A stretch of DNA of 64,000 nt from Marasmius tenuissimus (lineage: Eukaryota > Basidiomycota > Agaricomycetes > Agaricales > Marasmiaceae). The stretch lies in contig JAQOTA010000050.1 of the NCBI GenBank assembly GCA_029532415.1, forward strand, positions 868,001 through 932,000. Reading direction: 5' to 3'. Below are positions 12,322 to 21,200 of this stretch, one piece after another. Below the pieces are notes generated by a model. That model saw only the letters and a list, made by a program, of their open reading frames with translations, made no database searches and was not told the DNA's origin. The stretch's first letter is position 1. Each line of letters opens with the position of its first letter. A program made the position numbers and the translations under genes.

Positions 12322-12951
12322 TGCCAGTGGCTGGTCTGGTCCGGCTTTGGCTTGGCTCCAACGGTCCGGCTTCTGAGTGGCTTCCTGAGCCGTTGATTAC
12401 ATGCAGCTCAGCTCGGTCCAGCTTGGAGCCGGCTCAGCCACAGCTTGGGCCAGTAAAAATTAGATAAATTTCATTTTACTTCATATGGCCACCAAAGTCA
12501 GCAATGAGTAAAGTAGGGACTATGTGCTATGTAAAATGAAAATTTCTGAACATTTGTGCTTGTCATTTTTGCCATACTTGTTGCTGTAAAATATCAGTGC
12601 AGATATATCCAGGTTAGGGTTAAGAGTAAGGCAGGCACATTTAGGCAGGCACTCGGGTCTCAACCTAAACTCATGTAGATTTGGTCCTTGAATTGATTCT
12701 TACTTATTTTTTATCAAGGTGTACTCTATTCATACCTTGTGTGGTGAAAAACCCCACTATAAGATGTATACAGGGGTGAAAAAGATGTGTAACAATGGGG
12801 CGGCTTGGAGCTGGCTGAACCGGCTCCTGAGCCGGACCGAGCTGGAGCTGTTGACCGGCTCCACCTGAGCCATTTTTTGACACAGCTTGGCTCGGCTCAG
12901 CTTCAAGACGGCTTAGCCACGGCTTGAGCCAAGCCGTTGGGAACGCTACTG
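12322..12951. mobile_element. Nested MITE with GGCTC-rich inverted arms (hAT-like, tentative)
   Basis: A 630-bp segment with GC-rich inverted arms made of repeats such as GGCTTGGCTC, AGCTCGGTCC and GGAGCCGG. The arms (12322-12450 and 12795-12951) are inverted relative to each other and enclose an AT-rich centre without coding capacity. The right end, read on the minus strand, begins CAGTAGCGTTCCCA, as many hAT ends begin with CAG. The flanks are TGGAGTAT and TGGAGTGT, an imperfect 8-bp target duplication (7 of 8), the size typical of hAT. It sits between the two genes of the larger transposon and so arrived after it. Confidence 0.5.
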
Positions 12952-13746
12952 TGGAGTGTTATACGCAGATTCAAAAAGGTCTTGTGGACAATGTTGCACT
13001 GTCGGTAGGTCCAAGGCGAGCTTCCAGTCTGCACGCACGAGAGTTCCAAGAACTCACCAAGCCAAAAGTATTATGGAGGGTGGTGGAGATAGGGCCAGTT
13101 TGCAACCGCATCTTGTTGCACACATTAGACTAGCAAAACTTGGAAGGGTTGGCTTGAGTTCTGAGAGGAGTGTAAGGCAAATATCAGGACCAGACATTCT
13201 GATTCGTTTGCCTGATATATCCAAGTGTGCTCACCGGCGAAAGGGTTTGCAAATGATAGGCTGGAATTACACGTCGTTGGTCTCAACCTTCGTGGAAGTT
13301 TGACACTGCCTAAAAAAACCCAGCTATTCAAAGAAACAAGAATTTAAAAAAGAATATGTGTACCTTTCATCCAAACACCCTCTTATACTATTCCCCACCA
13401 ACATCACAAACAATTCTTAAGATGGCATGAGGATCGTCAGCTAGCGAGGGCTTTTGAGTTGAACTGTCCAATTAGTAGGTGAGAGAAGATGCAAGGTGAG
13501 TGTTACACACCATCTAACATTGTATGTGTTTTCGCCAGGTGGAAGTAGCAGAGAAAGAGGGAAGTAGTGCCCAAGTCAAATTGCCGGCCGATACATCGAT
13601 TCCGAATAGCCAACAGTTCCCTTGAGTTCCCTTGTCGTCATTGGGCTTATAACACATTAACTGGTACACACCCTGCACACACCAGAGACACATACAGAAT
13701 CAAGGATGAGATGAATACACATGATTATAAAAAACAACATAGTACA
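12952..13746. other. 3' flank of the transposase gene; no gene seen
   Basis: Frames at 12924-13331 on both strands overlap and have no domain or splice structure. The terminator of the minus-strand transposase gene should lie in this stretch. Confidence 0.4.
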
Positions 13747-16700
13747 CTATGAGTCTTCTTCGTGTGATAGTACCTCCGCTTCTGCCTCATTAAAACCTTG
13801 AAACCCGGAAATTGTCAGACCAGGTTTCTCAACCAAAAACCAACGGCGGCTCTCTGTTCCGTCCTGAATCCTACATCCATAGCGGAGATCCGGTGCCATG
13901 CAAACAACTGACAATATGGTGTTTGCCTCGACTATGTGAACGTCAGTGTCGTGGAAGTGTTCCATAGTGCAATACGTTTGACTCGATTTTTTGTAGAGCT
14001 CGCGGTTGGGCTCACCGAATAGAGAGATGGCAGCTAGATGCTTCTTCTTGCCCATGATCGTACTTTCAAAGTAAAAATGAACTTCCCCTATGCGTGTTTT
14101 GTCTTTGTAGTGCATCTTCAAAGGGACAGTGAGTATTCTGAGGCGAAACACATAAATGACGAATTACTTACCTTGACATGACGCGACATACGAATGTGCT
14201 CAAGTCCCTTTTTTTCCTCTTTCCAACGTGAACGAGCAGTCTGGCCATTTGGAAGACCAAGTCTAGCCCAGCGAACGACCTTTTGAGGTGTGTCTGGCAA
14301 ATCTGACTGCGGGACACCCTGTGAAATCCAATACACCCTCCAAGCCTTGTGCTCAACATCTGTTAAACGGCGTGCAGTTCGATCTCTGGCACGTAGAAAG
14401 GTAAACCCATCACCGATATCCAATGCCCCTCGGGGGAGCTGGTCATCTGGAGGATCGAGGTCGGGTACCAGTGCCTTTAAAGCGTTGACTTGACATCAAC
14501 GGACACCTCTCTGCTCCAAGTTAGCATATGGGCTGGAGTGGTTTTTGATTTCCTCCCCGAGGTTTCCAATGGTGCGTTCAATAACCCACTGGGAGAATAT
14601 GATGTACGGTCCAAGACGAAGCGTCTCTGGAGGGATATGGGATATGCCGTGTATGCAAGGTCGGACAAAATGCATACGAGATTTCTTTCGCTGGACGTAG
14701 ATCTTCTCAAAGTCGTCTGAGAAATTGCAGAACAGCCTGGAGGCTTCCTCTACCTCCTGTACTGTGATCCCCTCCTGCATCATAAGCCTGAATCCTCTAA
14801 CAAGCTTGCAGTAGTGTTCCCAAATGTCATCAGGAAGGATCCCATAGAAGAGACACGGTCCAAGGCCGAAGAAATATATGAGGAACTCCCAGGCCTTGTA
14901 ACCACTGTTGATCTTCTCAGCAGGATTTCTAGGTGGACGGTCGAACGATCCTGGGAGGTATGGGGTACATTGCGCAACCTGGTTCCCATGCTCCTTCCAA
15001 ACATCTCCTGTCAATACCGACCAATACCAAGAATCCTTATTGTCACCTCCCTTTGTATCGCAGTCAATTCCTGTGCCCCGCCAGAGGGAGATCATCAGGT
15101 CAGGTATGTTGAGGCACGGAAGGTGCATGATATCACCAGGAAAGCATGTTGGAACAGGGAGGGAATGGTGTTCATCTAGTCCGCTAAAAATAGAGGGCTT
15201 TGAGATTCCTGTCACAAGTCGTCTCTGCTCGTAGTCGGTCTTGTGCCTAGAGGTGCGCAATATGTATAAATTCCCCTCATAACGCCTAGCGCAATCCGTC
15301 GATGTGAAATCCTCGAGGAGATCCGACAGTTCCACATCAGGATGATCACATCCCCGGACCGTATAGTCGTCGGGTTTGAATCGCACTGGATAGTACATTG
15401 ATGCACCCTTTTTGTGTCAGCCCGTAAGCGGACAGTAATAGCGACAGTGCACCTTTCCGTGATGTCCTACACATCCACTGAGTGAAGCCATACATGGTCC
15501 ATCAGCACATGCTAGGGCAAAGAATGGGTTGATGGTGAGGGAAAGATTGGAATAGGCATCCCAAATATTCAGGCCCTCTCTTTGTATCGCTGAGAGGTGA
15601 TACAACACACTGAAGATGAAACTGTCGATGTGTTTTGGCTTATTAGGTCCGCCGATAAAGCCACCAGGAAGAACATGCTTCTTCTTGTAGCGACGGTCGG
15701 GGGAGTAGTCGTAGATGATCCAAACATAGATCCAACAGTCAGATGTTTTGTTACGATATAGCTGTGCGCTGTCAATGGATAGGACGAGAACCATGTCTTC
15801 TTCCTTAATTCGACCTGCTTCGACGGCATCCAGATAATCATCACCGTCGAAAAAGTCGGTTATTGGCGAGGTCCTGGTTCCCTTTCCTTCATGTAGCTCT
15901 CTCAGGACTTTTTTTGTATATAGGCGACGGTAGTGCAGGTTTTTGGCATTATCACGATTCCGCCATAGTGCCTGAAGTTGTGGTCCGATTGGTATCCAGG
16001 TGAACTTTTTTTGCGACTGACAATCTGCGTTGAACCTCGGCTGTTGACAGTATTCACAACTATCACGATCGTGAAACGGTCCGGTGTAACCCATGCATGA
16101 ATTCACACACATGTCCCTTTCGATGGGGGTGACACCACTGAGCTTGGTGATGGTCTTTTTCACTTCATGGTAAGACAGCATAGAGCTCTCGGGATAGCAC
16201 TTGCGAATGCTTTCCCTAACCATGGTATATGTCTTCTCTGAGGCATTGGAGACCGCAAGAAACACCTCTATAGACAGTCGCTCATCACTGTCGGTGATCT
16301 CAAGTGGTTTGGTTGGAGGATTCCGCAATTGCGAAATGAAGTCAGCCGGAAGAGGTTCTATGTCTGCTTCAGGACCGTTGATTGTGGCCTGCTGGAGCTC
16401 ACGGATAAAGGCATCCGCCATTCGAACCTCCTTGATGTGAGACTGAATTGTTGGTGATGGAGCGAAATCCGTCCCAGCTTGTGCCCCAGAAGGCTCTGGC
16501 TGAGGTTGCTGGGGCTCAACATCGTTGAGGCTATTCCGATCAGGCTGATCGTACTCATCTTCCCCAGCAATAGGGACATTAGAGGAACGGTTTGTGGGAG
16601 GAGTGGTATTCATGGATATGCTATTATGCTCGGGTAGGTTATTCTTCAAGATATTCAGACTATCAGTACAAAGTTGTAATCATAGACATAAAGACACGCA

Positions 16701-17112
16701 CATCTACATCGGATCCTCCACCATTGGCGTCGTGGGGTCCAGTCGGATTGTCATCGTGATCAAACGCAAACGGTAACTCCTCTCCTATTGGCAAAGGGGA
16801 ATGGGAACTCGGGGTGATTGAATGATCTACGGGAGTGTTGGTAGTGTTGAGACCGTTAGGAGCATTGGGAGCACTGGTAGCGTTGGGCAGAGAAGAACTC
16901 GTACCCAATGCCGCGGCCCTCTGAGCAAGGTATTTGCGATCACGGGCTTGGTGCCGCGACTTCTGCGTCTTCAAAACCCAGATCCCGACGCCTTCTGGTC
17001 CCCCGCACTCCTTATTGCATTTGCAGATAAGGATTTTCCCCTCTGGACAAGGCTGATCTGCTTTCACACCTTTCAAACGTGACTTCGAAGTGCCTGTTTG
17101 CCGACGTGGCAT
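13747..17112 (-). pseudogene. Tnp2-family (CACTA/EnSpm) transposase, broken by two TGA codons
   Basis: The ATG at 17112 opens MPRRQTGTSKSRLK, followed by a cysteine cluster (CKCNKECGG) usual at the N-terminus of fungal tnp2 proteins. After a Ser/Pro/Asn linker the frame from about 16660 runs through the central domain. MCVNSCMGYTGPF and CEYCQQPRF form a zinc-binding region. VLSIDSAQLYRNKTSDCW carries the catalytic aspartate context. KKHVLPGGFIGGPNKPKH and CVGHHGKVHCRYYC are signature blocks of the family. A TGA at 15419-15417 then falls exactly where relatives have arginine (G-R-H-K). The frame continues through TCFPGDIMHLPCLNIPD to ERTIGNLGEEI. A second TGA at 14498-14496 again replaces an arginine before CQVNALKALVPDL. 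A spliced last exon (14115-13747) carries the C-terminal domain, which ends SHEEDS. Apart from the TGA codons and an unresolved first intron near 16.70 kb the protein is colinear with its family. It would cut and join the element's terminal repeats. Confidence 0.85.
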
Positions 17113-17323
17113 AGCGTCTTGGAGGGCGTTACGAGAGGGGAGGGGAGAATATCTGGTAGTATCCAACAATACCCAGTAATATGTTCAGCTGGGGCCCAAG
17201 TGCATGTTGAGGGCGTCGAGGGGCTGGTTGAACGATAGGAGTAAAGTAGTACAAACAGATGGTGTCATTTTTACTTGGTGAATACTCTACAGTAGGTAGG
17301 AATAGGTAGGAAGGGCCCGAATG

Positions 17324-17405
17324 ACGAGATCCCGGAGATAAAATATCTCACAAGGTCTGACAATAGCTGATAATTTTGTCGATTTTCGCTGAGGTTTAAC
17401 ACGTG
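17324..17405 (-). repeat. Right terminal inverted repeat of the CACTA-like transposon
   Basis: About 82 bp, the inverted partner of 8529-8609. The tip reads CACGTG on the minus strand where the left end has CACTG, consistent with a one-base insertion at the terminus. Confidence 0.7.
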
Positions 17406-17454
17406 TCCCTTGTGGCGTTTCCCCTCGAGAAATCAGAATCTAAAGTGCCCTCGT

Positions 17455-17647
17455 AAATAGAGGGTGCCTTTGGTGCCTGCCAAAGCATTGACAAAGATAG
17501 AGAACAAAGAAAAACTGGACAATTTTGGACCAGAAACCAAGGGAACACCCGCGGGGGAAAAGCTTGTACCTGTGCTCATCATCATTAAGTGCCTTCGGCG
17601 CTAAATCCTTCCACCAACAGTGGCGGGGTTCTACGTAGACACGTTCC
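17455..17647 (-). pseudogene. Downstream half of an older coding fragment split by Copia-1
   Basis: Read on the minus strand and joined across the Copia-1 insertion, the frame ...HSEIRE from 24036 onward continues as RVYVEPRHCWWKDLAPKA, then LNDDEHRYK, with no stop until TAG near 17455. The continuity through the exact target site (GTTCC) shows the element landed in an existing open frame. A donor (GTACAAG) after HR could end the exon. The protein family is not recognised. Confidence 0.4.
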
Positions 17648-17968
17648 TGTTGAATCCGTGGACTATAATTAGATCCCGGTATATCCGAAGTCCCGGTTCA
17701 TACTTCCCGCCATTGTATTATGCGGGACAATGCATTCGCTATTGTTCTATTCTTCATTGTTCTATATGCTCATATGTACAATTCTCATTGTCGTCCCTAT
17801 ATGGTAACTCTATTATCTCTATATGTATATAAGCTCGTAGTTCTCTACTTGAATCTACAGTGTGCTTGAGCTTCTACGTCTCGCCTCTACCTCTCTAAAC
17901 TCCTCTCTGGTAAGTAGTAGTGTAGCCATGTTGTAGTCCTCTGCGCTAGGCGTTATGCCGGCTCATCA
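17648..17968 (+). repeat. Copia-1 5' LTR
   Basis: 321 bp, with TG...CA ends. A TATATAAG box at 17826-17833 marks the start of transcription in the LTR. Confidence 0.95.
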
Positions 17969-17981
17969 GGTTATGGGCCCC
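17969..17981 (+). promoter_or_regulatory. Copia-1 primer-binding site (initiator-tRNA anticodon arm)
   Basis: GGTTATGGGCCCC starts directly after the 5' LTR. It is complementary, with about two mismatches, to the anticodon stem-loop of eukaryotic initiator Met-tRNA (GGGCTCATAACC). This suggests priming by an internal tRNA fragment, as known for Drosophila copia and several fungal copia lineages. Confidence 0.6.
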
Positions 17982-18266
17982 GGTTAGCCCGACTACAATG
18001 ACGAGCGCCTTAATGGCTGCTGTCAGCGACGAGCGCCCCTAGGCTGCTGTCATCGGCTAGCTAGGCTAGACCTGCATGTTGCCATCGACCTCTTAATTGA
18101 GTGCTCGATCTATGGCATTGATGTACGTCCTTCGACGACATCGGATCTCAAGGATCCAATGCTCCTCGTTGAGCATAGCGCCTTGATGGCTGCTCCCTGT
18201 GTTGATTAGACGCATGCTGATGCTGTCTTTTCTAGATCCAACACCAAACCTAAACTTCTAACTATC

Positions 18267-21200
18267 ATGTTTGACGTTAAGAAATTCTTCTCCGGTCGCT
18301 TCGACGGCACTGGTTTCCGCCAGACCTATAACGGCGAAATGGAAGCTGTAACCAAGGCTCAAGGCCTTTACCGTCACCTTACTGGTGCGGCTAAGAAGCC
18401 TACGTACCCGCTGGGGGAACCCATTGTTCCGACCATTACCGTCACTACCCCCCCTGGTGGAACTGCTCCGCCTGCAGCTGGAACTGACAGCGACGACGAA
18501 CCTGATCGTCATCCTCCCACCGATGCTCAGATCACGGCGTACAATACTGCGCTAGAAGCATGGGAGGAAAAAGACCTCCAGCTGATGGGTATCATTCAGT
18601 TGACCTCTACGAAGGAAGTCTTTGAACCTCTCAAGGACATGGACGCTGCCAAAGCTTGGTCCACCATCGTCACCACCTACGGCGAACCAACTTTGTCTGC
18701 CATTTATGGCAACTTCGTCAAGCTGGTGTCCTTCCGGCTTACCACCAGCCATCCCCAGGCTGGCATCGCCAAGTTCAAACACTATATTGAACGTCTTGCC
18801 GAGGTTGGGGTTGAACTCCCCGAGTTGATCAAAGCTCTTCTTCTCATCGCAGCTATTCCTCCCGAATGGGACGCCGCTTCCTCCAAGTCCCTTCATGACT
18901 TTGACAGGGATCCTGAGAGCTCCAGCGCCCTCACCGTCGCCGACGTTCATGAAGCCATCATGATCGAATACGAGCGCCAGAACCCTCAGCTTGCCAACCG
19001 CCTCTCTGCGGTCAAGCGTGCTGGCAACCGCGAGCCATCCTTTGGTCAGCAGCAGCGTCCACCGCAGCAACATCAGCAGCGTGGACAGCAGCAGCGTGGC
19101 CAACAGCGTCAACCACAGCAGCAGCAGCAACGTTCTTCTTCGAACCAGAACAATGGTAAGAAGAAGAAGCAGCAGCAGCGTGGTACCCGTGGTGGAATCA
19201 ACCAGCATCAGGGTCCCGGCAACGCCGGCGGTAACAACGGTGGTAACAATCGGTCGCATGGTCACTCCCATCTGGCATCCTATGCATCCGTCGTAGCTTC
19301 CCCTGCTCCTATCCGTCCTTACTCCTCGATCACCGACCGCAGGGAACGTATCGCGTTGAACGCGGTTAACAACTCCTTGCGTGCTGAGATCGCCAGCGCC
19401 CCTCCTGTTCGCGCTATGGGATCACTGCCCCCAGCTCACTTCACTGGTCACTGGGACAAGTCCTGCGACAGCACTGTCCCTCAGCCAGCTGTCAAAAGTA
19501 ACCCGGCTGCTATGCAGTCCTTCACTGGCTTCAAGCCATCTCAGTCAGTATTTGATGATGTCCGTGGAGCACGTTCCCTTGCTGACAGACTTGGTGCTCC
19601 CAAGACGGCGCGGTATCTCAAACCCTTCGAACAGATCGTCACGTCCGCCACCAATCGTTCGCTCCAGGATCGTATCTCGAAGCCTGGTTCCTCGTCCAAG
19701 CCAGTTCTGGAGGACGATTCGGAAGATGAAGGAACTGGACGTCCTTCTCCTACTTCTTCTAAACGCTCTCGCAGCGTTGATCCTGATGAAGATATAGAGA
19801 TGGACTGGGGATCTGACGACGGTATGGAGAACATGACCTCTCTATTCGGTAATGATGTTGACAACGATATTGCCGAAGCTGCAGGGGTTGAGGACGTCCC
19901 GGATGACGTCTCTCTTGGATCGTTCCACGATGACAGGCAAGTGCCATATCTTGACCTGCTTTCCCAAACTGATGCAAACCTACAGCGCTGCTCCCAATTA
20001 GTTGGTATCAGTAGTTCGCGCGGTAGTAGTAGTGATCTGGAATCACTTGTAACATATTGTCATGCAATCAGTTCCCACTTCGTGGGGTGTACTCAATGTA
20101 AGGGAAAGAAAAGTGTGAACAACGCACAGGGTTGGCTCCTTGATTCTGGTGCCTCCTCTCATTTCACGAATGATTTGAATGATTTCGCTGAATATGAATC
20201 GCTTGATGGTCCTATCGTAAATACTGCGAATAAGGGCAACCCTATACAGATCAAGGGTAAAGGCACAGTCTTCATTAAGCATAACATCGAAGGACATGAC
20301 GGGAAACTTACTGAGCGCGTTTCGCGTCTCTATCCTGTCTATTACATACCTCAATTGGACATACGTCTACTATCAATGGGAGAGTTCCTTCAAGATGGTC
20401 TATCAATTCGTGGAAACGCGAAGAAGTTAGCCTTCTATTCATCACAGCGACAACAGTCGCTTGTTTCCTACCCTCATATGCCTGGTCAAACCATTTATTG
20501 GGTACACTCGCGGAAAGCATCTGCTGAGGTTTTAATGGCCAAGTCGGTCGTTTATAACGTCGACTACGATGTTGAGCACAGACGCTTTGGGCATCCGTCG
20601 GATAAAGCCCTGAATAAAGCTCGGAAACATACGCAAGGTTTCCCACTTGACCTTAAGATGCCTACTAAGAAGACACCTTTGTGCCGTGGTTGCGCTGAAG
20701 GCAAGATGCATGAGAAATCGTTCCCCAACTCTACTACTAGAGCTTCTAAACCGTTTGAACACATACATTCGGATTTGAAGTCGTACCCGGCTGAATCGTA
20801 TCACCGGTACAGGTACTACATCTCTTTTCTCGATGACTGCACGTCCTACGTTTGGACCTCCAAGCTCAAGACGAAAGACGAGGCAGTACCCGCTTTGAGG
20901 GACTTCCTTACTATGGTCAAGACGCAATTCAATGCTGTTGTCAAGACCTGGATGTCCGATGAAGGGGGAGAGTACAAAGGAGATAAGTTCGATGCAGTAC
21001 TGAAAGAGTATGGGATCCAGAGGGATCAAAGCATACCGTATACACCACAACAAAATGGTCGTGCTGAACGATTTAACAGGACTATTCACGAGAAGGCTGA
21101 AGCTCTTTGCTTTGAAGCTTGTATGCCTCAGTCCTGGTGGGAATTCTGCCATGTGCACGCCGTCCACCTCTACAATCGCACTCCTGTGCAACGTTTGAGC

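Larger units (their letters stand above)
8529..17405 (-). mobile_element. CACTA-like (tnp2-type) DNA transposon, about 8.9 kb, decayed
   Basis: The element is bounded by long terminal inverted repeats. The left end starts CACTGTTTAACC at 8529. The right end, read on the minus strand from 17405, starts CACGTGTTAAACC. Both continue through AAAATCGACA, then CAGCTATTGT, then ATCTCCGGGATCTCGT. Inside lie an accessory gene (9275-11575) and a tnp2-family transposase (13747-17112), both on the minus strand, plus a nested MITE. Subterminal repeats follow the left end. No matching 3-bp target duplication is visible (GGT on the left, TCC on the right), so the outer ends may have eroded or the boundary may be off by a few bases. 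Both genes carry in-frame TGA codons, so the copy is probably immobile unless transposase is supplied from elsewhere. Confidence 0.75.

Noticed and set aside
8529..17405. A 3-bp target duplication for the large CACTA-like element
   Set aside because: GGT and TCC flank the inferred ends; no match within a few bases either way, so none is claimed.
18552..19271. Leu/Thr-rich minus-strand frame of 239 aa
   Set aside because: Antisense of the Copia-1 Gag Gln/Arg tract; no independent signal.
20532..21191. Minus-strand frame of 219 aa
   Set aside because: Antisense of the Copia-1 integrase; the same frame recurs in Copia-2 only because the elements are homologous.
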